DNA of 64,000 nt from an uncultured Bacteroidota bacterium (GTDB taxonomy: Bacteria; Bacteroidota; Bacteroidia; Chitinophagales; Chitinophagaceae), in contig CADEDV010000003.1 in the NCBI GenBank assembly GCA_902826165.1, forward strand, positions 1-64,000, given 5' to 3'. Each line of letters opens with the position of its first letter. Position 1 is the first letter of the stretch. This document shows, piece by piece, positions 1 to 7,775 of the stretch. The notes beneath the pieces were generated by a model. It saw nothing but the letters and a program-made list of their open reading frames with translations, was not told where the DNA came from and made no database searches. The translations under genes were made by a program, and so were the position numbers.

Positions 1-620
1 GACATTGAGGCGAACCATAAGTTTCCATTATTATCTTCTGTAATGCTTTGAATAACGTTGTGATAAAGTCCATCAGGCATAGTATCGCCAATTTCTGACA
101 AGTGATTCGTGAATGATTTGCCATCGTAACGATATGCTCCAACTCCATTTGTTCCTATCCAATAAATTCCACTTTTATCTTGAACAATAGATTGTACTTC
201 ATTTGGATTGACCATCGGATATGATTTTTTAAGCCAATCGGTTGAGATTTTATATTCTGGAAGTTTTAAATGTGTAAACTTTGTTCCATTAAAAACGGAA
301 ATTCCGTTTGCTGTTCCAAACCATAAATCGCCATTATCAACTTGATAAATACAAGATATTTTATTGTTAGAAAGCCCATCTTTTTCGGTAAAATGAACAA
401 AATTTGAACCATCAAATTTATAAACACCATCGTTGGTAGTTCCAAACCAAAGATTGTCGTCTTTATCTAAAAAACCGCAATAAACAATTCCTTTTGGGTT
501 TTCTATTTTTCCTGTCGTTATATTATCTTCAATTTTCTTTTGCTTGACCTGTCCATTACAAGAAGACAGAATAAATATCAAGCCTACAAGTGTAAAATAT
601 TTTGGTAAGATTAATTTCAT
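1..620 (-). CDS. Two-component-regulator-propeller lipoprotein, N-terminal part (truncated by the window edge)
   Basis: Reading leftwards from an ATG at 620-618 gives an open frame to the window edge (206 codons). It starts with a lipoprotein signal: MKLIL, a hydrophobic stretch, then the lipobox LSSC around residue 20. Then come repeated blades of the form LWFGT-x-(N/D)GV-x-x(F/Y)DG-x-x-F (near residues 60, 100, 150 and 200), typical of Reg_prop beta-propellers in sensor and surface proteins of Bacteroidota. What lies downstream (hybrid kinase, diguanylate cyclase or propeller alone) cannot be seen. The frame is clearly more AT-rich than the rest of the window and lies next to an integrase and its repeats, so it is probably an acquired gene, possibly a cassette. 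An exported propeller is well supported; its role is unknown. Confidence 0.75.
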   Translation of the reverse strand, partial: MKLILPKYFTLVGLIFILSSCNGQVKQKKIEDNITTGKIENPKGIVYCGFLDKDDNLWFGTTNDGVYKFDGSNFVHFTEKDGLSNNKISCIYQVDNGDLWFGTANGISVFNGTKFTHLKLPEYKISTDWLKKSYPMVNPNEVQSIVQDKSGIYWIGTNGVGAYRYDGKSFTNHLSEIGDTMPDGLYHNVIQSITEDNNGNLWFASM

Positions 621-656
621 ATGTTTTCCTATTGGTTCTTGGTTTGTTTAGGTTAC

Positions 657-692
657 AGCTAACTCGTAAATATGCGAAAGTCCCTGTTGGCT
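657..692. repeat. attC-like inverted core pair with internal hairpin
   Basis: AGCTAAC (657-663) and GTTGGCT (686-692) are inverted copies with one mismatch, separated by 22 bases. They resemble the R-box pairs of integron recombination sites, although neither fits the RYYYAAC/GTTRRRY consensus exactly. An overlapping perfect 8-bp inverted repeat, GCGAAAGT (674-681) and ACTTTCGC (695-702), can form a hairpin. The site is shorter than usual attC sites. It lies between the truncated lipoprotein gene and the integrase. The repeats are directly visible; recombination-site function is inference. Confidence 0.4.
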
Positions 693-760
693 AAACTTTC
701 GCTTTTTTTTGTAATTGTTTACAATTCAATTTACTAAAAAAATTGTTTTTGTCTACCCCT

Positions 761-791
761 ACTTTCGCAAATACAACCAAAACTTTCGCAT
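761..791. repeat. Direct repeats ACTTTCGCA next to the integrase 3' end
   Basis: ACTTTCGCA occurs at 761-769 and again at 782-790, in the same orientation and 21 bases apart, within 40 bases of the integrase stop codon. The same octamer occurs at 695-702 and inverted at 674-681, so four copies lie in about 120 non-coding bases. Regularly spaced short repeats beside a tyrosine recombinase gene could be recombinase-binding sites (attI-like). That role is inference. Confidence 0.45.
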
Positions 792-800
792 TTATAATTT

Positions 801-1985
801 TTATAATCCCAGTTTCAGGTCATCCAATGGGCTTATTACCTGTAGTATGTCCCTATTTGTTACATGCAGGTAACGCAGTGTTGTTTTGATATCATTATGG
901 CCCAATAACTTCTGGATCATCGTTACATCTGTTCCCTTATCCAGTAAATGGGTGGCAAAACTATGCCGCAGGGCATGAATGCTGCCCGGTTTCATTACTC
1001 CGGCTTTCTTCTTGGCCGCTGCCAGCACCAACTGTATACTTCTGCTGCTGTAGGGTTCTCCTTTATACTGCCCCGGAAAAAGATAGCCATTCTTATCCAG
1101 TTTGCCCCCCTTCCAGTATTCACGCAGCATCACCAGCAACACCGGGCTCAGGGCTACAATCCTGTCTTTTTTGCCTTTTGCCTGGCTGATCCGTATACAC
1201 ATCCTCTTACTGTCTATATCCATTACTTTAATTACCGCCACTTCACTTACCCGCAACCCGGAAGCATACGCCAGCATCAGCATTACCTTATGTTTGATAT
1301 TCCCGGCTGCTTTTATGATCAGCGTAATTTCATCCTGGTTAAAAAACCGGGGCAACTGTACCTGTTTTTTGGGCCTCGGGATATCCCAGAAAAATTTTTC
1401 TCTCCCCAGCACCTGTTCAAAATAAAATTTCAATGCATTCAGCCGGCTGTGTGCTGTATTCTCTTTGATCCCTTCTTTTTCCATTGCATAGATCATATAT
1501 CGCCTGAGGTCTTCCGGTGTTAAGTTATTGACCGGCTTGCCCTTTAAGAGCTGAAGCAATTGCAGAAACTCGTTCCGGTAGGTGATAATAGTGGATCTGC
1601 TGTAAGCCTTCAGCTTCATCTGGTCAACCATTTTTTTTAATTCGCCCAGGTTTTTGGGGCTCAGGTCCCAGGCAATACTGGCAGGTAAGGGCTTTGAGTG
1701 AGTATGTAATGGCATCTCAACGATCGTCGCTTTTATGTCTTTTCTTTTTTCAAGATAATCCCGGAGCTCATCCGTTATGATAGTAGCAGCGTTTTTCAGC
1801 CTGCTGCAGATTTCACTATATGATTTCTTACTGAGCGGTACATACCAGCAACCATGGGTTCGGCTCCATTTTGCCTGTGCTAGCATCCTCACCTGCCGGT
1901 TCAGTCCGGGATCATTTTTGTAATACAACGCTATGCTTTCCTGCCCCCGGTGATGCAAAGGTTGTAAAGTAATAGTCGTATCCAT
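801..1985 (-). CDS. Tyrosine recombinase/integrase with IntI-like C-terminus
   Basis: A 394-residue site-specific recombinase. An N-terminal arm-like region (about 1-105) is followed by a SAM-like core-binding domain (about 110-200) and a catalytic domain with the full set of active residues: R245 in SGLRVSEV, K near 270-272 in AKGKKDR, H337 and R340 in HALRHSF, H363 in LLGH, and nucleophile Y372 in RYLHV. The C-terminus has ISPLDDL, much like the RSPLD-x-L tail of integron integrases and unlike XerC/D; the extra helix that marks true IntI between the R and HxxR boxes is absent. Base composition is like the host genes. AT-rich repeats and a lipoprotein gene follow its 3' end. Likely role: integration or shuffling of neighbouring DNA; target site not proven. 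Confidence 0.9.
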   Translation of the reverse strand: MDTTITLQPLHHRGQESIALYYKNDPGLNRQVRMLAQAKWSRTHGCWYVPLSKKSYSEICSRLKNAATIITDELRDYLEKRKDIKATIVEMPLHTHSKPLPASIAWDLSPKNLGELKKMVDQMKLKAYSRSTIITYRNEFLQLLQLLKGKPVNNLTPEDLRRYMIYAMEKEGIKENTAHSRLNALKFYFEQVLGREKFFWDIPRPKKQVQLPRFFNQDEITLIIKAAGNIKHKVMLMLAYASGLRVSEVAVIKVMDIDSKRMCIRISQAKGKKDRIVALSPVLLVMLREYWKGGKLDKNGYLFPGQYKGEPYSSRSIQLVLAAAKKKAGVMKPGSIHALRHSFATHLLDKGTDVTMIQKLLGHNDIKTTLRYLHVTNRDILQVISPLDDLKLGL

Positions 1986-2233
1986 CCGGTCATTTTTTTC
2001 ACACTTCGTGCAGCTCAGTCACAGCCGTAGATTACACGGGTGCCTGCAGTCGCAAACATCGCTACTAAATTTAGAGGAGTACTTAACCGGTGAGATGGTT
2101 TCCAGGGATGGAACGGAAGTTGGCCAGGCTGTATATTCAGAAACTGGCGTCTTTTTTAACCACTACAATGTTACTGATTTTTGGGCTGAATAAAAGGCAT
2201 GCCAGATCTCTTAATACTATTAGATACGCAGCA

Positions 2234-3313
2234 TTATTGTGGCCTCACCGCCACAGCGATCTTGGAATCGGCCGTGCCATAATACAAGAACCACTTGCCC
2301 TTGAAGTGCACCAGCCCCTCCACAAAGCATACCTCGTTCACTTCCCCTATTTTTTCATAAGGCTTGTCGGGATGAATAAAGAAGGAATCCGTTCGGGCAA
2401 GTAATTTATGCGGCTGGTTTTTATCAAATAAAGCCTGCCCGGCACTATACGTAAATTTGGGCAAGGCGGTATCGTTAAAATTAGCGGCGTTGCTTCCATT
2501 GTAGATCAACAATATTCCTTTGTCCTGCAACAATGCATAAGGACCCGGTTCCACCAGGCGGCTGTCAAAATAACCCATGCGGGGATGCAGTACTTCGATC
2601 ATCTTCCCGCTTTCTGCATTCTCATCCACGGTCCAATGTACCAGGTCATCCGAACTGGCCATGAACAGGTCGGTATCACCAAAATACATCCGGTATTTGC
2701 CATTGATCTTTACGGCCACTATTTTATCGCCTGTTAGTTTGGCAACAATGGCTCCCGATTTGGACCATGTGTTGATATATTTTTCCGTACTGAGCACAGG
2801 TCCGTGTTTGGTCCATTGCTGCAGGTCTTTGGATGTGGCGAGACAAAGCCGGGCTGTTTTTCCATCATAGGCCGTATAAGTGAGAATATACGTACCATCT
2901 TCACTTTCCACCACTCTCGGATCTTCCACGCCGCCTTTCCATTCATATTTTTTCAGACTGTCATTGGCCGGGTAGAAAACAGGTGCCGGCTGTTTGGTAA
3001 AATGCAATCCGTCCCCGCTGATGGCCAACCCCAATCTTGAAGTCATATCATGATCCTGGGCCCGGTATAATAAATACACTTTCCCATCCTTCACCACGGC
3101 GGACGGATTCAGTACATTTCTTTCTTCCCAGTTCACGGGTTTACCGGCAACGGGGCAATCGAATTGTTGCGAAGCAGATGGCGACAGGATGGGATTGAGA
3201 CTGTCCACTTTTACAAAACCATCCAGTGTCCAGTTAGTATTTGTTGTTTCAGGAGACGGGGAATTGTTACAACTGAACAGGAAAACAATCGTAATGACAA
3301 GTAATGATCTCAT
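2234..3313 (-). CDS. GH130-like five-bladed propeller glycosidase/phosphorylase, lipoprotein
   Basis: A 359-residue protein with a lipoprotein signal (hydrophobic run ending FLFSC, Cys at about 15). The body matches the GH130/mannoside-phosphorylase type propeller: NVLNPSAV near 67-73, LYRAQDHD-x-x-SRLGLA near 82-97, GGVEDPRVV near 127-135 (the conserved active-site region), then LTYTAYDG. Later blades contain HWTVDE and WFLYYGTADSKIAVA. Members act on beta-mannosides or other oligosaccharides by phosphorolysis or hydrolysis; a lipid anchor suggests a cell-surface or periplasmic site. No SusC/D genes are adjacent, so the substrate is not indicated. It stands alone, reading towards the integrase across a 248-bp gap in which I see nothing. 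Related five-bladed families (GH43-like) remain possible. Confidence 0.8.
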   Translation of the reverse strand: MRSLLVITIVFLFSCNNSPSPETTNTNWTLDGFVKVDSLNPILSPSASQQFDCPVAGKPVNWEERNVLNPSAVVKDGKVYLLYRAQDHDMTSRLGLAISGDGLHFTKQPAPVFYPANDSLKKYEWKGGVEDPRVVESEDGTYILTYTAYDGKTARLCLATSKDLQQWTKHGPVLSTEKYINTWSKSGAIVAKLTGDKIVAVKINGKYRMYFGDTDLFMASSDDLVHWTVDENAESGKMIEVLHPRMGYFDSRLVEPGPYALLQDKGILLIYNGSNAANFNDTALPKFTYSAGQALFDKNQPHKLLARTDSFFIHPDKPYEKIGEVNEVCFVEGLVHFKGKWFLYYGTADSKIAVAVRPQ

Positions 3314-3404
3314 GTGGCAGGTTTGAAGAGGGAAGTTAGTTATTAAATCAACTAACCTGTTGTGCGATTGAAATACTAAATGGGAATAATGAATTAGACT
3401 CAGC

Positions 3405-3540
3405 GAGGCATAATGTCAGTAGAAAAGTTGAAACAACATTAAATAAGCCCCGTCGGGGCGTAATGTTTTACATGGAAATAGTTTCGTGACATGCCGCTTC
3501 TCCGGAGCTAAGGTCTTATTATTCGATTTTTTTCCTTTGA
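3405..3540. repeat. REP-like repeat patch of Bacteroidota type
   Basis: The 360-bp gap 3314-3673 has no gene. It holds a palindrome GCCCC-GTC-GGGGC (3447-3459) followed by gTAATGTTTTACATGGAAATAG. A partial second unit (GGCATAATGTCAGTAGAAAAG, from 3407) lies upstream, and a CTCCGGAG palindrome (about 3500-3507) followed by CTAAGG lies downstream. This layout, a GC hairpin followed by a TAATGTTT-type tail, is typical of dispersed intergenic repeats in this phylum (from memory, not searched). The hairpin could also act as a terminator. Confidence 0.6.
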
Positions 3541-3673
3541 CGGGCTCATGGGAAAACCACCCGGTTATCGCCTCTTTGCTCTTTTATATTATGAAACCCT
3601 TAAACCTTTTTGTATTTTTCCTATCACATGCAGTCATCTCTGCCTGCCGGGAGATGGCCAAACTACAAAGCTT

Positions 3674-5344
3674 ATGGACAGAAGAGAGTTCCTGAAAACA
3701 CGCCGTAAAAAAGCAGCACCTGCCGCCATCAACAACCCCCGGCCTTTCCGCACCCAATCGGGAGTGAACACCTATACCGGGCCCTGGACGGAGCAGGAGA
3801 TCATTCACCTGCTGAAACGAACCCTATTCGGTGCTAAAAAAGCAGATATTAATTATTTTAAAACAAAGACCATGGCACAGGCCGTGGATGAACTGCTGAC
3901 CCCAACAGCTCCTGCACCTGCTGTTCCGGTAAAAGAATATGTTACCTCACCCAATGCTACCAATCCTGATACGAATATTGTACAAGGCACTACCTGGGTC
4001 AATGATATTAACAGCGATGGCACGGTGCAATCACAACGAAGGGGTTCTTATAAAAAATGGCTGACCGGCACTATGATCAACCAGGACCGGAGCATCCGGG
4101 AAAAACTCATCATGTTCTGGACCGATCATTTCGGGAATGAGGCAACAGATGTGGGGAATGCGAACTGGATGTATATGCAGCATAGTCTTGTCCGCCAGTA
4201 TGCATTGGGTAATTTTAAAAACCTGGTGCGGGATATGACCAAAGATGTGGCGATGCTCCGTTATCTCAACGGCTATCTCAATAATAAAAATGCACCCGAT
4301 GAGAACTATGCCCGTGAATTACTGGAATTATTTACGGTGGGTAAGGGACCAGGCTCGCAATACACAGAGGCCGATGTAAAGGAAGCAGCCAAAGTATTGA
4401 CCGGCTGGCAGATCAACGGCACAACGTATACATCCGTGTTCAACGTTAACCGTCATACAACTTCTAATAAAACATTTTCCGCTTTCTTTAATAATACAGT
4501 GATCACAGGACGCAACACGGCTACTGCCGGTGATCTTGAACTGGCCGACCTGCTCAATATGATCTTTGCGCAACAGGAAGTGGCCAAATTCCTTGTTCGT
4601 AAAATGTACCGCTGGTTTGTGTACTATGCCATTGATGGTGCTACGGAAACCAATGTAATTACCCCGCTGGCTGATATTTTCAGAGCGAATAATTATGAAA
4701 TAAAACCCGTGTTGACCGCCTTGTTCCAGAGCGAACATTTTTATGATATGCTCAACCGCGGCTGTATGATCAAAACACCGGCCGACCAGGTAGTGGGTTC
4801 CCTGCGGGAAATGAATGTGGTATTTCCTGCGCTGACAGACTGGGATACCAACTATGGTTTATGGAATACTTTTTATGCCTGGATGAACAATATGGGACAA
4901 AACCTGCATGACCCGCCCAATGTATCCGGTATGCCGGCATATTACCAGGAACCCTCATTTCATGAAATATGGATCAACTCCGATTCATTACCCAAGCGCA
5001 ACCAGTACACTGATATCATGTTTGCCACCGGTTATGTTCGTAACGGGCAACGGGTGCAGTTCAATTGTGTGGAGTTTGCCAAAACACTCAGCAACCCCGG
5101 CAATCCTAACGACCTGATCGAAGAAGCCCTGCGAATATTTTTCCGGAATGACCTGGGAGTGCAAACCAAAGCCCAGATCAAAACACAGATATTACTGACA
5201 GGCCAGCAATGGGATTATTACTGGACCAATGCCTGGATGGCTTATGAAGCCAGCCCCACCACCGCCAATTTCAATACGGTGAATACAAGATTGAAATCAC
5301 TGTTCCAGTATTTTTTCAATTTATCAGAATACCAGTTAGCATAG
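3674..5344 (+). CDS. DUF1800 family protein
   Basis: I take the ATG at 3674 (MDRREFLKTRRKK), giving 556 residues; the frame is open upstream to 3548, but that extension looks non-coding and the chosen start resembles that of the partner gene (MKRKDFLL). DUF1800 features: EQEIIHLLKRTLFGAKKADI near the start, REKLIMFWTDHFGNE, then NENYARELLELFTVG-type text (DENYARELLELFTVGKG) and a VAKFLVRKMYRWFVYY segment. The family has no established biochemical activity; in Bacteroidota and other phyla it is regularly encoded next to a DUF1501 protein, as here (25-bp gap, same strand). The RR-x-FLK start is a weak Tat-like feature. Likely exported and working with the DUF1501 protein; role unknown. Confidence 0.85.
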   Translation: MDRREFLKTRRKKAAPAAINNPRPFRTQSGVNTYTGPWTEQEIIHLLKRTLFGAKKADINYFKTKTMAQAVDELLTPTAPAPAVPVKEYVTSPNATNPDTNIVQGTTWVNDINSDGTVQSQRRGSYKKWLTGTMINQDRSIREKLIMFWTDHFGNEATDVGNANWMYMQHSLVRQYALGNFKNLVRDMTKDVAMLRYLNGYLNNKNAPDENYARELLELFTVGKGPGSQYTEADVKEAAKVLTGWQINGTTYTSVFNVNRHTTSNKTFSAFFNNTVITGRNTATAGDLELADLLNMIFAQQEVAKFLVRKMYRWFVYYAIDGATETNVITPLADIFRANNYEIKPVLTALFQSEHFYDMLNRGCMIKTPADQVVGSLREMNVVFPALTDWDTNYGLWNTFYAWMNNMGQNLHDPPNVSGMPAYYQEPSFHEIWINSDSLPKRNQYTDIMFATGYVRNGQRVQFNCVEFAKTLSNPGNPNDLIEEALRIFFRNDLGVQTKAQIKTQILLTGQQWDYYWTNAWMAYEASPTTANFNTVNTRLKSLFQYFFNLSEYQLA

Positions 5345-5369
5345 GCCCTTTCATTTTAACTGACCAATC

Positions 5370-6959
5370 ATGAAGAGAAAAGATTTTTTATTAAGTGCCA
5401 TACCCGCCGCAGCCATCCTGCCGGAAGTTATCAACGGGTATTCTGTGAAAGCAATGAGCAGTGCATCGCCGTTGGTGCAGGCTTTGTTGCGGGGCACCAC
5501 ACTGACCGATCATGTACTGGTCATTATTCAACTGTCGGGTGGTAATGACGGGTTGAACATGGTGATACCGGTGGCCGACTATTCCAATTACTTTAATGCA
5601 AGAACCAATATTGCGATACCGGAGAACAGGGTGTTACCAATCGGTGTAAGTGGCACTGGTATTCATCCTTCGATGACGGGTTTACAAACCTTATTCAATG
5701 AAGGGAAAGCAAAAGTGATACAGGCTGTTGGTTACCCGCAACCCAACTTCTCGCATTTCAGGGCTACCGATATCTGGATGAGCGGATCCAACAGTAGCCA
5801 GGAAGTGTACAGTGGCTGGGCGGGCCGTTACCTGAATTATGAATACCCGAATTTCCCGACCGGCTATCCCAATACGGATATGCCTGATCCGCTGGCCATA
5901 CAAATTGGTTCCACCACCACACTCACCACGCAGGGCACCTCGGTGAATATGGGCATGAGCATTACGAACCCAACCAATTTTTATAATCTTGTGAATGGAA
6001 CAACCGATCCCGTTCCTGATACCCCGGCGGGTAAAGAATTAAAATTCATCCGCCAGGTGAACCAACAGACACAAAAATATTCTACCGTTATCAAAGCGGC
6101 TGCCAATGCAGTAACGCAACAGGTCACCTATCCCACCAATAATTCACTCGGCGACCAGTTAAAGATCGTAGCCAGGTTAGTGAAAGGCGGATTGAAAACA
6201 AGAGTCTATCTCGTCAGTTTTGGCGGTTTTGATAATCACTCCGTACAGGTCAATACAGATACCACTACCGGAACCCATGCCACTTTATTACAACGGGTGT
6301 CTGATGCGATCAAAGCTTTCCAGGATGACCTGAAATTCCTGGGCGTTGAAGACAGGGTGGTGGGAATGACCTATAGTGAATTCGGCAGAAGGATAAAATC
6401 AAACTCCAGCACCGGTACCGATCATGGTGCTGCAGCGCCTATGTTTGTCTTCGGCTCAAAAGTGGAAGCGGGTATGCTGGGGGTGAATCCAACAATACCG
6501 GTTAATGCCACCGTGAATGATAATGTGCCGATGCAATATGATTTCAGGAGTGTGTATTCAACCTTACTGGAAAAATGGTTTTGCCTGGAGCGGTCAGTGG
6601 TGGATTCTTTATTCCCCCCGAACATCAACGCACAGTTACAAAGCCTGCCCCTGATCAAAGCCGGTGCATGCAGTGGAGTTACACCTCCGCCACCTGTTCC
6701 AACAGATGTACTGATCACTAATTCACCTAATCCGTTTACCGGCAGCACAGAAATAAAATTCACTACGGCAGGCGGGCATACTTTCATACAAATCATCGAT
6801 ACACTGGGACGAGTCATCAAAACATTAGTGGATACCGACTACACAGCCGGTACTTACAAAGTTCCATTTGTTGCAGATGGATTAGCCAATGGCATTTACT
6901 ATGCCCGTTTCCAGAACGGAGTAACACAACAGGTAAGGGCGATTATGAAAGTGAGATAA
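5370..6959 (+). CDS. DUF1501 family secreted protein with T9SS sorting domain
   Basis: 529 residues. The N-terminus MKRKDFLLSAIPAAAILP looks like an export signal. The DUF1501 core (sulfatase/alkaline-phosphatase-like fold in this family) shows VLVIIQLSGGNDGLNMVIP near 50, FSHFRATDIW, VYLVSFGGFDNHS near 290, and SEFGRRIKSNSSTGTDHGAAAPMFVFG near 335-360. From about 440 a T9SS type A domain begins (SPNPFTGSTEIKF, IIDTLGRVIKTL, LANGIYYARFQNG, then RAIMKVR), so export by T9SS and processing or anchoring at the surface is expected. It forms an operon with the DUF1800 gene. Its reaction is not established. Confidence 0.9.
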   Translation: MKRKDFLLSAIPAAAILPEVINGYSVKAMSSASPLVQALLRGTTLTDHVLVIIQLSGGNDGLNMVIPVADYSNYFNARTNIAIPENRVLPIGVSGTGIHPSMTGLQTLFNEGKAKVIQAVGYPQPNFSHFRATDIWMSGSNSSQEVYSGWAGRYLNYEYPNFPTGYPNTDMPDPLAIQIGSTTTLTTQGTSVNMGMSITNPTNFYNLVNGTTDPVPDTPAGKELKFIRQVNQQTQKYSTVIKAAANAVTQQVTYPTNNSLGDQLKIVARLVKGGLKTRVYLVSFGGFDNHSVQVNTDTTTGTHATLLQRVSDAIKAFQDDLKFLGVEDRVVGMTYSEFGRRIKSNSSTGTDHGAAAPMFVFGSKVEAGMLGVNPTIPVNATVNDNVPMQYDFRSVYSTLLEKWFCLERSVVDSLFPPNINAQLQSLPLIKAGACSGVTPPPPVPTDVLITNSPNPFTGSTEIKFTTAGGHTFIQIIDTLGRVIKTLVDTDYTAGTYKVPFVADGLANGIYYARFQNGVTQQVRAIMKVR

Positions 6960-6983
6960 ACAGTATGCTGTTTACTGCGATTA

Positions 6984-7013
6984 AAACTTTGTGTCCTTTG
7001 TGCCTTTGTGGGA
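6984..7013 (+). repeat. CTTTGTG tandem-unit repeat, solo copy A
   Basis: Three degenerate tandem units of CTTTGTG (ending TC, C and GGG) preceded by AAAA, lying in the 58-bp gap between two convergent genes. The same sequence recurs at 11062-11096 (inverted) and, with two units, at 11495-11519. In this copy no coding sequence accompanies the repeat. Confidence 0.85.
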
Positions 7014-7017
7014 ACCT

Positions 7018-7602
7018 TTAATCCAGTTGCCGGTGTCCTGCATTCACCCAATCCGTTATCTTTTGTTTATCGGCCGGCGCTAAAGGACTATTAGGCGTTT
7101 CCGGCATTTGCGAAGGAATATTATCCACTGCTCTGGCTTTGATCCGGTCCCAACTGCTGACAATACTGGCATCTGTATCAAAATTTTTACCACCGCTGCT
7201 GCCGCCATTCAGGTGACAGGGACCGCAATAACCTCCCGTTCCTCCCACACCACTGATAAGTTGTTTTACCAGGGCATATTTAGGTCCGTAATTAAAGATG
7301 ACAAACTGGGCGGTATCGGTACAACCTTTCTGGTTTTTTACCTTGACCACATAATTACCCGGCGCCAGGTTATTAAAAGCAGGGGAGGCTTGAAAAGAAG
7401 TTCCGTTCAGGCTGTACGAGATCGTATCACCAACGGGGAAGCTGATACTGATCGTTCCATTATTGGAAGTACCGATGGACTCTGTTTTAAAATACTGGAT
7501 CGCATACGACACGCCGCTGCAGGGATCAGCTACTGTGTCATTTTTTGAACAGGATAAAAGAAACATAGTGGGAAAAAGGGAAAGCAGCAGTGTCCGTGGC
7601 AT
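7018..7602 (-). CDS. Lipoprotein with SprB-like repeat and single CXXCH haem site
   Basis: 194 residues. Lipoprotein signal with lipobox LLSC (Cys 18). Residues about 45-103 look like one SprB-type adhesin repeat (ISYSLNGTSFQASPAFNNLAPGNY, then KNQKGCTDTAQFVI). After it, CGPCH at 126-130 is a c-type haem attachment motif; MPETPNSPLAPADKQKITDWV (from M166) resembles the C-terminus of small cytochrome c domains, where the Met of MP is the distal ligand. So it is probably a lipid-anchored monohaem cytochrome with a beta-sandwich spacer. It is convergent with the DUF1501 gene, and no oxidase gene is near, so its electron partner is unknown. Haem binding is inferred from motifs only. Confidence 0.75.
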   Translation of the reverse strand: MPRTLLLSLFPTMFLLSCSKNDTVADPCSGVSYAIQYFKTESIGTSNNGTISISFPVGDTISYSLNGTSFQASPAFNNLAPGNYVVKVKNQKGCTDTAQFVIFNYGPKYALVKQLISGVGGTGGYCGPCHLNGGSSGGKNFDTDASIVSSWDRIKARAVDNIPSQMPETPNSPLAPADKQKITDWVNAGHRQLD

Positions 7603-7727
7603 AAAGGGATTTTACAATTCACTAATTTAATACCTGTTATAAGAAAACGGGGTATTATTTCATTATTGTTTCAGACCCTGTTTTGCTGCTGTGGATTAGC
7701 GAACCGAAAAAATAATTCTCCATTTTG

Positions 7728-7757
7728 TTTGTAACGTCGTTGCATTTTATATATTTG
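7728..7757 (+). promoter_or_regulatory. Bacteroidota-type promoter of the TonB receptor gene
   Basis: TTTG at 7728-7731 and TATATTTG at 7750-7757 are separated by 18 bases, matching the Bacteroidota -33/-7 form (TTTG, TAnnTTTG). The start codon is at 7776, so the leader is short. Confidence 0.6.
7730..7744. promoter_or_regulatory. Operator-like dyad 1 (TGTAAC-GTC-GTTGCA)
   Basis: A 15-bp dyad with one mismatched pair between the -33 and -7 elements of the TonB receptor promoter. It shares the form TGYAAC-N3-GTTRCA with dyad 2, whose centre lies 26 bp downstream. The position suits a repressor; a Fur-family metal regulator such as Zur is my guess. Confidence 0.5.
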
Positions 7758-7771
7758 CAACATAGTTACAA
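7755..7771. promoter_or_regulatory. Operator-like dyad 2 (TTGCAAC-ATA-GTTACAA)
   Basis: A 17-bp dyad around centre 7763 with one mismatched outer pair plus unpaired central bases. It overlaps the end of the -7 element and the expected transcription start. See dyad 1. Confidence 0.5.
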
Positions 7772-7775
7772 TAAT

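Noticed and set aside
948..1523. Frame of 191 codons on the plus strand within the integrase gene
   Set aside because: Antisense to the integrase catalytic domain; composition rich in Phe, His and Pro, no recognisable motif.
2008..2193. Short frame in the gap between the integrase and the GH130-like gene
   Set aside because: No signal, family or ribosome binding site; the second overlapping frame at 2090-2404 runs into the GH130-like gene. The gap holds nothing I can support.
3548..3673. Extra N-terminal 42 codons of the DUF1800 gene
   Set aside because: The text is unlike family members and the start at 3674 matches the partner gene; I treat this part as leader.
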